Origin: Amblyomma americanum
Lineage: Eukaryota; Arthropoda; Arachnida; Ixodida; Ixodidae
DNA: 64,000 nt
Direction: 5' to 3'
Assembly (NCBI RefSeq): GCF_052857255.1
Contig: NC_135502.1
Coordinates: 156,040,599 to 156,104,598, forward strand
Shown here: piece by piece, positions 33,702-43,991 of the stretch
How the letters are laid out: each line of letters opens with the position of its first letter
Numbering within the stretch: position 1 is the stretch's first letter
Notes under the pieces: model-generated
What the model was told of the DNA's origin: nothing
Database searches by the model: none
What the model saw: only the letters and a program-made list of their open reading frames with translations
Program-made: the position numbers and the translations under genes

Positions 33702-33954
33702 AATGAATTTTAATGGAACAAGGGCATCTGTGACCAAAGAGCGCCATGGCGCAAGGTTGTTTCTTCGATTCAAGTTGGGGTCAAAGACCTATTTCCCAAG
33801 CATTTGACCCTAAAGACGAGCACCAGGCAGGGGAAAGCAGCTTGTATTCATTGCATCACTGGTAGGTAACCAGCGGCACTGGGGTTGGAACCCCACACCA
33901 CCTGCATGCGAGGCCAGGCAGATGCTCAAACGACTAGGTCACCGCTGAGGTCGC
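33702..33954 (-). repeat. tRNA-derived SINE (family B) with intact target duplication
   Basis: AAAGAATGGG occurs at 33692-33701 and 33955-33964. On the minus strand the head reads CAGCGGTGACCTAGTCGTTT and GGGGTTCCAACCCC (box A- and box B-like). The tail ends ...TTAAAATTCATTC. The body differs from the other SINEs in the window. Confidence 0.75.
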
Positions 33955-34003
33955 AAAGAATGGGTAAAGAGCCTGTGCGAGTCTTCAGAATACCATATAT
34001 TTT

Positions 34004-34070
34004 CGCGCAATGAACCAACTTTTTTCCAGAAAAGTTGACATCAGTTTGGGGGAAGGGTTCATTATGCGGG
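34004..34070. repeat. Short inverted repeat
   Basis: CGCGCAATGAACC and GGTTCATTATGCGGG pair around a 40-bp loop. CGCATAACGAACCAACCCAC inside the Tigger MITE (about 28950) is related. Confidence 0.4.
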
Positions 34071-34362
34071 AAAAAAGATTTTAACCAATGTTCTTGGAAA
34101 GGTCGAGATTTCACGTACCTCCGTCTGTCCTACCATCATCAACAAAGGCACGTGGTCAGGAGCATTTGTGCCGCTAGTGTTTAGCGTCACTCACTTTGAC
34201 GCGATCCGACAATTTTGTCCTAGCCGGCGCCCCCGGCCAATTGTAGTGAGATAACGCGAACATGCTGAACACCGGCCTTGAAGGTCAGGCACGCATTTTT
34301 TATGCGAGGTTAAAAAACACACAAGACGGTAACGAGTGTGTAATGCAACTGTTTAAGCCAGC

Positions 34363-36788
34363 TTAAAGGGGCCATGCCACGATTATTCTTCAATTGACGT
34401 CTTGTGCTTCAGTAACTAATGGAAGAGCTTATGATTCAATTTCCGAAATTTGGCTGCCCTGGAAACGCTGTATGTTCCAAAAAATGCGATCGAAATTGAG
34501 ACCGGAAGACTCCTCCCACCGACAGCGACCGCCATATTGAATGCGGTCGTGATGTCACCAGGGCATGCACAGAGCAACATCGCCTGCTCTCGTTGCTGCA
34601 ATACGCGCAGCGAGGTCTCATTCCGTCCTGTTCTTTCGCGGGCGATCGAAGTAGCAGTCGTCCCTCATATATGAGTGACTGGTGCCGCAAAATCGATAAT
34701 AACAGTAACGCAGTTTTTCTTCGGTATAGGTAGGGTCCGGTCCCACTATAGGCCGATGCGACGGCGATCGACGATCGGTTGGCTGGTCGGTATGCAAATG
34801 CCGTCGCTGACACAGTGGTCTCTCACGCTAGACCGACGACTCCAGCACGATCAACTACCGCATATTGTAGTAATGTTAAGAGTCAGCTTAGTGGGAACTG
34901 GCAGAGTGTGGTGGGGTAATAGTTGGTATAACATTCTATAAACTTAAAAATTTTAAACCTTTTTGGATCTCATGCTAGCCTCGGCGACATACGCGATGTG
35001 CGTGACCAGCGAAGGTGTGCTTTGTATCGGTGCCTGCGCATAGAACCTGTCGGCGAGGAAAGCGACACGGGCAGAAAATGCCGCAAGACGGTGCCGCTCG
35101 CCGCCATCGCCTTGGCCTGTGCGGCCGAGCGAAAGCTACGCCCGGTGAGGCGACGGCCAGAAAAACTGCGCTTGTGTACATTATCTGTATAAAAAAAAAG
35201 CTATACGAGTGGCTACATATCATATCTTCACACTTTCTAACTATTCAATGAGGAACGTTTGCCATATTCTTGAATTTAGGTCGACGGACCACTGGCCCCG
35301 TTTGTTACGAGGCCTATCGAGTACGCAGGATTCGTGTGTGCGATTTTGGCGATTGCGGAAAGCGAATTCGCAAGTTATAGCGCCTCCAAATAGCTGTTGA
35401 GCGTAGTTCTGGCTACAGCGCCCTCAAAGCGACGACTGCCTACATCGCAGGACGCGAGTGCAATTAGGAGGAAGTGCCGATATATGACCCGGTCTGCATA
35501 GCATGTGCATAAGGCGGCCGACAGCAGCCGTCGGCGTCGACTGTGGACCACAAAGCTGTTGTTTTCATTAATTCAAGTAATGCCCGACCGTATTTTTAGC
35601 TAAAGTGATCTAAAATAAATTTTGGTTACATAAGAAAAATCAGATACAATTAGCGGGAAGCGCCGGTATCCTGCGCGAAGCGTTTCCCAAGCAAGCGATA
35701 TAGCATCATCGGCGCTTATTGCAGTGTTATCATGGTGTGTAAATGAGTAAAAGTGCGATTTGTGAGCAAGAGTACGTAATATTTATGATAAGAAAAACCC
35801 ACCAAGCGTTTTATGCCCCGCAAAGGAGCATTACTGTTTGCGCACAGCCATGCAAACAACCTCAGCGCGGTGCTGCAGTTGTAATCGTCGCACTCCTGGG
35901 GCAAAATACGCACGCACAGGAAAATGCTAAATGGCGTACTATTATTTTCAAACACTGATATAGACGGAGGCGACTATTCATCGGTGCAGGAAGTGAAAGC
36001 ATTAGAGTCGCGTAGGGTTTTGCAAGCCGTTTGGTTCCTGCAAAAGGATTCTAAGAGTCGAAGGAAATGTATTTTCTACTTACAAATCCGTACATGCAGC
36101 TTAAAAGTTGTTGCAATAGGCACTTTTCTCTGCTCCTTTCGGGCCTCCAGGTTACTCTAGTGCCATCTTTTGATAATTTGAGTTTATTTATGGAGCCTAT
36201 GAATAGCGGACAATAACTTGGTAGCTAGCTGCAAAACTCCGCGGTTTTCACAGCGCACAGCGGCAAAGCCATGCACGGCACGTGCCGCTTTTCATACACG
36301 GGAGCACTTGACTGCTCAAACGAGACCCCACCCACAACATACGAATAGCATGCTTCTAAGCATAAATAATAAAGCGGCGGTGCTTCGATTTCTGTTTCTT
36401 CAACTATCGGAAAACGGGTGCCACGAGCTTTCCCAAGGATCACTCAGCTCGCGTACTAAGTTGAAGGCTTCCCAAAAGAACACGAAAAATTCGCTTTATT
36501 TTGTTAAGCTAAAAGAAAACACTTTTCGAGCGACCGCTGTCTGCGGTATGCATGCAAGCACCTCAACAGCTCGCAGCAGACAATGCGGGACATGTATGCA
36601 CTCGTGACGTCAGCGATCACAGGTTGCCAGACCAGGGAGCAGTTCCCAAAGGAAACGAAAATAAATCGTTTTAAATATATTTCCCGCAAAGAATCAACTG
36701 AAAATTTGGGGAATTGTAATTTGCCTTCTAGGGAATTAAAGGCGATAAGCAGGGAATGCATGAAAATAAGCCGTCATAGCCCCTTTAA
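34363..36788. mobile_element. Possible TTAA-bordered DNA element with imperfect inverted ends
   Basis: Left end TTAAAGGGGCCATGCCACGA, right end (reverse complement) TTAAAGGGGCTATGACGGCT, 2.4 kb apart, each at a TTAA. TTAA targets are typical of piggyBac, but no transposase is seen and the interior is CpG-rich non-coding sequence. It could also be two unrelated MITEs. Confidence 0.4.
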
Positions 36789-36889
36789 AGCACACAGCGT
36801 CTTGGCGCTCTGCGAAGTTCCTAAGTGCTCCGCGCCCCCGCTCCCCCTACCTCTCTGGCAAGAGCTTTCCTCAAAACACAAAAAGTGGT

Positions 36890-37070
36890 TATTTTATAGG
36901 CGGCAGGCAGCATCTTGGCGCACTGCCAAGGTCTGTGCTGTGCAAGGTCTGTGCTGCGGGTCGCACAATCGCACAACATGGGGCACAAAGTGGCTGTATC
37001 AGGAACAGCCACCTACCATTGCACTGGAGAGGTGCACCGCTTGACCGCTGTACCACTGTGCCAGTAGTAG
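36890..37070 (-). repeat. Possible tRNA-derived SINE, decayed
   Basis: On the minus strand TGGCACAGTGGTACAGCGGT resembles a box A head, and GGTGGCTGTTCCTGATAC sits where box B would be. Weak. Confidence 0.3.
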
Positions 37071-37079
37071 CGCAAGAAC

Positions 37080-38355
37080 TTTCAGCCATCTATGAATCTT
37101 AGGTAAAGAATGACAAATTCTGCATGTATGAACATAAACCCACACAGCTTTCACATTCATAGCATGTAAGGAATTATTTACCCTGGGTAGTTTCTTTTTC
37201 ATTGATTTTTTTCATTTAAATTGATTTTGAGTTTTTTCCCATTGATTTGAGGTTATGCAGCAGGCAGATACATTTTCGCACAGAGAAATAGATACTTAGC
37301 ACCCAGCTTTTTTTTAATCTTTCACCTCAAACAATTTCAGACCTTTCCTAATGCTTGAAACCTCATCTGTGCTTAGAAACATAACAGGAAGTTTTACCTT
37401 TGAAGCCTTGAGCTAAAATAAAATCGAAACAAAGATAACGCCTTTCGTGGAGTCGCGGAAGTTTCAGCATTGCATGCATCCCATGAGGATATGCCAACAA
37501 GTCACAAGTGCTTTGAACAACAGATGCATGCTGCTTTCCATGTCTTGGATTGTGAAAAGGCTGACTTCTTCAGAATACACCGCAAAAATCCCAAGGCACC
37601 TTAGTTCTCCAGTGCAGCAAGGCACTATTTCTGAAGGCTAAGGAGTAAAATATTGTTTCTTGATGTAAATATGCGCGAAGAAAAACCAGAAGCATAACTT
37701 CACTAATACAAGGGCACAGTATTGAGATTTCCGCATGTAATGCAGCCGACAGGAACTGCAACTGCAGAGGAGGCCAACCTACAAGGCGGAAAGTGAGGTG
37801 ATACAGACCGCCTCAAGACAATTTTTTTCAGAAGTGAGCTTGCCAACTGGCAGCCGACTGCTCAAGCTGGGTCAATCAGATTACATTCGGCATAATAAAA
37901 TAAACCTAGGTTTTCACTTGCAAGGCATTGATAATGATGAAGTCAGTATGCAGCGCAGTAAAATAAAAAAGTTCCATGCCGGGAACACAATAAAGAATTG
38001 CTATTCGCGCAATGAAGAGCCCTCTTGTCAAGTTTCGTTCAGCTTGTGCAAGCATAAACATACATTTTGGCAGCCTTGCTTCGTCTGCTGGATTCAAGTC
38101 AGGAAATGGTGCAGGGTCCACTATTAACGAAATAAAAACGACACTTTTGTGTCTTGCATCAAAAATTCCTGCCCAGAAAAATTTTTGAAACAGGAACATA
38201 ACATGCCATTCTCAACAACTGTGTTTCCCTTTTTATTGCCGCAAAATGAATGAGGGCAGCCCTGCCTTCAAAATGTGCATTAGCCCATTGTCACAGCGCC
38301 TCGGATAGAACAAACTGCAGCCATGCCTCAGTCAAAAGAAACGAGGAGATACTGC
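37080..38355. other. Intronic, no exon seen
   Basis: AT-rich intron sequence of the BEND5-like gene without recognised elements. Confidence 0.45.
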
Positions 38356-38362
38356 AATTCAC

Positions 38363-38462
38363 CCTTTAGTTGAAGCACTTCCGCGTCCAGAAGCACCCGG
38401 ACACCGAAATACATCCCAGTCGACTTCTTTCGAGGGGGGGTGCCCACAAAACAAGGTGCTGC
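38363..38462 (-). CDS. BEND5-like gene, internal exon (least certain)
   Basis: A py-rich acceptor (TTTGTAGCTTTTCTTGAG) and donor TAAAGG|GTGAATTG enclose 100 bp with one open frame: AAPCFVGTPPRKKSTGMYFG and VRVLLDAEVLQLK. Entry in phase 0 fits the donor of the exon at 51086. The leftover G plus CT of the exon at 33176 gives Ala, so both joints agree. An alternative acceptor 10 bp upstream (TTTGTAG) would break the phase with the previous exon. A seven-C run in the middle is a site to check for base-count error. Confidence 0.5.
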
Positions 38463-38584
38463 CTCAAGAAAAGCTACAAAGAAGACTGCACTAAAAGTGT
38501 AACAGCATGCCAAACATTTTCAAGGCAACATAGTGTGTACCATTGCGGGAAAAAAAACACACCCCATATCTAAGTTCTGGTTCT

Positions 38585-38703
38585 TGCCACTGTGCATGGA
38601 ACCGGCACCTGACGAAACACTCTGATGTCAAAACCGGCGCAGAGGGCACGTTTCGACACCAGAAGTGCTTTTTCAGGTGACGCCCCTACGCACAGTGGCA
38701 CGA
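38585..38703. ncRNA. Hairpin with two opposed hammerhead-like cores (PLE terminal type)
   Basis: The arms TGCCACTGTGCATGGAACCG and (reverse complement of the right arm) TGCCACTGTGCGTAGGGGCG pair. The plus strand has CTGACGA (38609-38615) followed by AAAAC. The minus strand has CTGAAAA followed by a stem and CGAAAC. Each therefore keeps one of the two hammerhead core boxes and has damage in the other. No PLE coding sequence adjoins it. Confidence 0.45.
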
Positions 38704-38709
38704 GTCTAA

Positions 38710-40084
38710 ACTTGGAGGGGGGAGGGGTCTGTTACTTTTGCCCCCAATGATCCATATGTCCTACACGGGCAAACCGTCCATAATAGAATCCTAGGTCTAG
38801 GGGTGCGATAAGTGGGCATCAGAGCAAGTGAAACTTCTGCACACAGTCAGTGATCCACAGCGGCCAGCAAACTGAAAATTTCAATAGGGTATGCCTCACT
38901 GGCTGAAGCTGTCATGTGCCTTGCGCTGGATTCTCAACCAGCTCACCAGCCTTTGCGCTGTTACCATGTCTATTGCATGCAGACAACAGAGAATTCATGA
39001 AATGCTTCATGGCATATGTGCTATGGCAAATTTGCTATGGCAACTTTGCCATAGCACGGCTACAAATTCTTTGACAACTGGAGGCTGGTCTACTGCATGC
39101 TGCATGCATCTAAGAACTCTCTCATTCAATGGTCTACTGCATGCAAAATTCAACTTTGCAAAAACTCTTGACACTTCAGTGACTACCGTTCTTGTCGAAA
39201 TCAATGAAAAAGATAAGCATTTCTGCCACTGCATGTTACCTGTAAGCTCTATCCACTAGACATGGCATATTGTTCATAACAAGAAGCCTAATCGGCAGTG
39301 CTGTGGCGATTGCCCCCACATATGTAGTATATATTCATAAAGTGAGCTGAACTGTAGAGTAGCATTACGTCACGAGAATTTAACGCTTTTGGGCAAATAT
39401 TGTGCAAGCCACTCTACATAGAACAGCCCTGCTAACAGTGCAGGAGCCGAATTTTTGCGCTAGTTGAAAGGCAGCAGTTTATGCTAATTTTGCACCAAGA
39501 TGATAACATGGGAACGTTTCAAGAGTGTTAAAAGTTGGTACCAGCCAGCTGCAGCAAGGTCGACGAGGGCTTAGCCTTTGAAGCACTGCTGCCATGGGCA
39601 CACTGACTTGAAACCCAAGAAGCACGGCCGGGACTGTAATTCAAGTAAGCAGAAAAATTGACAAAAACATCCTATTCATACAGATACCAGTATAATACAC
39701 TATAAACAAATTAAGCACACAGAGCAGCATTTACCATGTTCACTCACAAAATAATTCATTAAAAAATAGCTGAAATTTGGGAAGACCATGAATTATGCAC
39801 AAAAATATTTCGAAAAAATTTGCAACAAAAACAAAATACTTGGGGATTCTTCATCTTCGTTGACTTCAAGGGCATGATGTAGCAATTAATGTTTAATGGC
39901 TCCCATGAGACTCTCCTTGCAGATCCTTATTCGAGTTCATGCACTTTGCTACTCTCGTAACCTCTAATTCTTTATCTTGCGCCGCTATATCTCGCACATT
40001 CATAAGAATACAATCGTAGCCCGTCACATTATTTGCAGATTACCCGTCGATATAGAGCCCCACATTAACCATGCCGTATGAATG
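38710..40084. other. Intronic, no exon seen
   Basis: No recognisable repeat or exon. A direct duplication of CTACTGCATGC (39090 and 39132) is within simple sequence. Confidence 0.4.
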
Positions 40085-40290
40085 TGCATGCATGGCCAAG
40101 GGGCAGAGTGTCTGACTCTGGATCCAAGAGTCCCGGATTCAATTTCCATCTCGCACCCTCATGTCAAAAGAGTTGCTCGAGTTGGCAGATCCTGCCACTC
40201 AGTTATATCACGTGGTCTCGCGACGACACACAACCTGCTGACCAATCAGTGCCCTGCCATGCTGCTTGTCAACTACCATGCTCATGATTT
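40085..40290 (+). repeat. tRNA-derived SINE-like sequence (family C)
   Basis: The head reads TGGCCAAGGGGCAGAGTGTC then TGACTCTGGATCCAAGAGTC and CCCGGATTCAATTTCC, matching the A-box/anticodon-stem/B-box layout of a tRNA promoter. The 3' limit is uncertain and no target duplication was found. Confidence 0.5.
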
Positions 40291-41457
40291 TTTATGCTGA
40301 CTTTACCGCTGCCACATTAATATAGACAGGTGAACTAGATACTTCATTCAATATGACAAACATTTAAAATGAAACTAAGCGCACCATTCAGCACAGTTGC
40401 TTGTTCGACGTCACAGATTAATTTTAACGTGGAAGCTGGTCTTAGAAGTTTTATAATAATGCAGTCAAATTTTAACAACATAAGGAAATATGTATGTGTG
40501 TGCTGGTTTATATTATGCAATTCAATTTTGATGCGAAAGAAGTCCTTGCGTACTTATATATTCTGTAATTTTTAGAGAGATTTCATAAAATTTTGCAGCA
40601 GGGAACTTGCTGAATACATGCCACTAACTTCTCTTGATATCAACCTATGCAATAAGGGTAATATTATCCTACCTATCATAAAAGTTTAGTCGCAGGGTTT
40701 TCAAGTTGCCAGTTCACAAATGAGAAGAATAGTTGTTATTCCATTACTGCGACTTCAATAATATTTTTTTCTAAGAACCTATTCCCGATATAGTTGCCCA
40801 TAATAATGTCAGAATTGGGTACAACAAGGATTTACTCTCAATTTACATAATGCAGTGCGAAGCGTAACCGTCATCAGATACTATCATCTTTCGAACGGCA
40901 GACTGACGGTGGAAATCATTTGTGATCAGGCAAGGTTTCCATGAGTTTTCATATCCCTCGCGAAACATTCTTAGAGGCCGTTCATCCCATAGTCCTAGGC
41001 AAAAAATTGTGACAGAGAGATATTTTTAAGTACTGCGTACTTCTTTCTGGTGTACAAAAAAAGACTGCCAGCTTGCAACCACTATCAAGATAAGCTCCCA
41101 CAAAAGAAGAAGTGCGTTTAATACACGAGGGTTAAAAAAAATTGAGTTTTCTGACAGCCAGAGCAGAAGAGATATCTTCTAAGCGTGTTTCTAATGCAAG
41201 TAAGCAACACCATACATGAGACCAAACCCTAAATTAGGACAGTCAAGCGTTCAAACTAGAAAAAAATAAATTGCAGGCTATGAGCACCATTTATATAACC
41301 GCCAGAGCCCATAGGACAAAGAAGCCACTAACAAACAAGACAAACATAGCCAAAGCAAAATGTCATGTATCTGAGGCAGTCTTCATGTTCCCATCTGGAA
41401 CCTAGATCCAACATAACAAAAAAAATAGTCAATGATGAAACAAAAGAGTGAAGGACG
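40291..41457. other. Intronic, no exon seen
   Basis: AT-rich intron sequence up to the 5' edge of the composite LINE. Confidence 0.45.
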
Positions 41458-41705
41458 AGGAAGGTTAAAAGCAGCAGTAGCAGCAGGAGGTCCACGAGAA
41501 GGTGTAGCGGCGATCATAAAGACCAAGCTCACAGCGCACGACCCGCCGGTGACCCGCTGACCCGCCGTCTGGTCCGTCTGGTCTGCTGAAGCGCCGTCTG
41601 GTCCTGGAAGCTCTGCTCTGCTGGGAACGATCGGCTAAGTTTCGGGTGGCTGGTTGTGGCATTTTCTCTCTGCATCTTTGCGCGGTAAGGCAGTAAACCT
41701 GGGCT

Positions 41706-43230
41706 ATGTCCACCCAGTCTCCCGGCCAGGGGAGCTCCCTCTGGTCAGCTTCTCTGTCCACTGATCTCCTACCGTTGGAAGCTTTTTTGCGCAGTGGTGT
41801 CGGCAGTATTCCTGTCGCGCTGGTGCCTAAGGATGGTGGTGCAATCAAGATGAACAACCCTGGTGCTGTTCGGGCTGCTCTCCAGTCGGCGACTTCCCAT
41901 TATGAATCAATCTCAGAGGTATGCCATTTTGGACGCGGCGGGATTCTGTGCAGATAATAATAATAATAATTGGTTTTGGGGGGAAAGGAAATGGCGCAGT
42001 ATCTGTCTCATATATCGCTGGACACCTGAACCGCGCCGTAAGGGAAGGGATAAGAGAGGGAGTGAAAGAAGAAAGGAAGTAATAGGCGCCGTAGTGGAGG
42101 GCTCCGGAATAATTTCGACCACCTGGGGATCTTTAACGTGCACTGACATCGCACAGCACACGGGCGCCTTAGCGTTTTTCCTCCATAAAAACGCAGCCGC
42201 CGCGGTCGGGTTCGAATTCGGGAACTCCGGATCAGTAGTCGAGCGCCCTAACCACTGAGCCACCGCGGCGGGTCTCTGTGCAGATCGCCAGACCTCGCCT
42301 GTGTAAGAGATTTGCTAAACTCCTCATCCTTTGCCTCCCTTCGGGTAAATTCCTTCACCCTTCACATCTGGTGTGCACAAAAGGTATTGTACGAGGCGTA
42401 GACTCTTCCCTGTCTCCGGCAGAGACACTTGAGCTTCTGTCGGCTGCAGGTGTTACTGTGCACCGCTGTAGCCGGGATGTAAACAACTTGTGGATGCCCA
42501 CTGAATCAGTTATTGCTACCTTTGCCGGCACTTCCTGCCCCTCTGAAATCAAGGCATGGCCTCTAATTTTTCGGGTAGACCCGTTATCATCTCGGCCTCT
42601 GCAGTGTAACAACTGCTGGCGCAATGGACATAGCGCCGGCGGTTGCAAATCCAACTTGTGGTATTGCAACTGTGGGGATGGTCATTCAAGGAGCACCTGC
42701 ACTGAGAAGAACGAGAAGTGTTGCCTTGCGGTGGAGCTTACTCTGCAAACTACTCAAATTGTCCATCTCGAGCTCAGGGAATCCAATATCTTTAGATTAT
42801 TGACAGGAAACGCTGTTCGCGTCGTGACGCTATTACAGAGGTCAAAGAACGTTCCCACGGTTATGCCGGTGTGACCGCTCGGCAAGGTGTCATGTTAGAC
42901 TCAACGCTGTCCCAGGAAATTGCGGCTGCTGTGAAGGCTTCGATGTCTAAAATGGTAGAAAAGATTGTCGCAAGTGTGTCGGAGTGCCTTACAAACGTTC
43001 TAGCGACTGAGCTTACACATGCCGTGCAGGCCAGTTTGGCACCTCTTTCGACAGCAATTCCCTCTCCTCTTATCCGGTCTCCAATTCCAGTAGCATCACA
43101 ACCCCAGGAACAAACTTCTGTCCCTTCCGCTATACCTACCTCGCGTACTTCGAGGTATGTTGGTATAATGTATGATTCCGAAATGGTGGAGCCTGATGCG
43201 CGGTTTCTTAAGCGCAGCGGGTCCCCCATT
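41706..43230 (+). pseudogene. I/R1-type LINE ORF1 (gag-like, CCHC knuckles), split by a SINE
   Basis: Starts MSTQSPGQGSSLWSASLSTD and runs to ...HFGRGGILCR, where the Ruka SINE lies. With the SINE and one duplicate removed, the frame continues SPDLACVRDLLNSSSFASLR. A shift leads to CTKGIVRGVDSSLSPAETLE, ESVIATFAGTSCPSEIKAWP and the knuckle block CNNCWRNGHSAGGC / CNCGDGHSRSTC. Another shift near 42735 precedes HGYAGVTARQGVMLDSTLS and the frame ending RFLKRSGSPI at 43230. ORF1's last codons (LGTKPKVTILEQAVAAAGLS, stop near 47200) lie beyond the second LINE. Confidence 0.85.
41956..42274 (-). repeat. Ruka-like SINE with 11-bp target duplication
   Basis: TCTGTGCAGAT at 41945-41955 and 42275-42285. 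On the minus strand it starts CCGCCGCGGTGGCTCAGTGG, with box B GGGTTCGAATTC-type on the complement. It includes TTAAAGATCCCCAGGTGGTC and ends ...CCAATTATTATTATTATT. It is full length and well preserved, so a recent insertion. Confidence 0.92.
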
Positions 43231-43283
43231 TAAGCGAGCGCTCAATCAGGATGGAAACAGTGCAAAAATCGGTAGCCTAGACG

Positions 43284-43991
43284 GTGACTGAACTGAAAGA
43301 CCAGCAAAGAATCGCTTTTCAAGCTATTTCCGACATAAAGACCCGGTTAGACGTTGTTGAAGGCCAGACTTCAATGCTTCAGCATTGGCAGGCCGATTTT
43401 AATGAGCTAAGCGATAAAGTTAACCGTCTTGAACTGGAAGCCTGCGCAATGCGCCACCGATTAGACGACGCAGAGGACCGTTCTCGACGCGACAATCTGC
43501 TTTTTTACGGAATAAAAGACGATGAAAGTGAAGCGTATGCTGATTCTGAAGAGAAAGTTTTAGGGGTCATTGCCGATAAACTAAACCTCAGCTTAACAAG
43601 TGAAAGCGTTTTACGTGCGCACAGGATCGGTCGGTTTGTAGAAGGAAAAACAAGGCCGGTTATTGTCAAATTTGCTACCTATAAGCACAGAGAATCAGTT
43701 TTCGCAAAATGTTCCATGTTAAAAGACACTGGCTTTGCTCTCAGTGAGGACTTATGCTTTGCCACACGCAACATTCAAAAAAAGCTAAGAGAATACGGTA
43801 AAAGCCTGCATAAACCATATAAACTTGGGTATAAGAAACTGCATGTCAAAGGAAAATGTTACAGTTATAATGAAGTAGATGACATTGTTTTTGAAATCGC
43901 ATCCTCGAATACTGCGCCGATGAATGCTTCTGCATCACCTAGATTTCTTCGTTCTGGACGCCAACTACTCCCCGATAAGGATAAGAAATAG
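43284..43991 (+). CDS. LINE ORF1 protein (coiled coil plus L1-ORF1-like RRM), N-terminus missing
   Basis: 235 codons from TELKDQQRIAFQAISDIKTR to the TAG at 43989-43991. A coiled coil (about residues 1-65) is followed by RSRRDNLLFYGIKDDESEAY, the start of the RNA-binding domain, and VLRAHRIGRFVEGKTRPVIV and LKDTGFALSEDLCFATRNIQ. ORF1 proteins of this type bind element RNA as trimers. No ATG lies before residue 30, and a TAG sits just upstream (43278-43280), so the copy is 5'-truncated. ORF1 is in the same frame as ORF2, separated only by this one UAG. Confidence 0.85.
   Translation: MTELKDQQRIAFQAISDIKTRLDVVEGQTSMLQHWQADFNELSDKVNRLELEACAMRHRLDDAEDRSRRDNLLFYGIKDDESEAYADSEEKVLGVIADKLNLSLTSESVLRAHRIGRFVEGKTRPVIVKFATYKHRESVFAKCSMLKDTGFALSEDLCFATRNIQKKLREYGKSLHKPYKLGYKKLHVKGKCYSYNEVDDIVFEIASSNTAPMNASASPRFLRSGRQLLPDKDKK

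Noticed and set aside
34118..34250. Minus-strand exon with donor GTACGTG
   Set aside because: No acceptor and no frame compatible with the neighbouring BEND5-like exons; likely chance.
37389..37410. 15-bp micro-exon between TTTTATTTTAG and GTAAAAC
   Set aside because: Too short to support without transcripts, although it would keep the phase of the BEND5-like gene.
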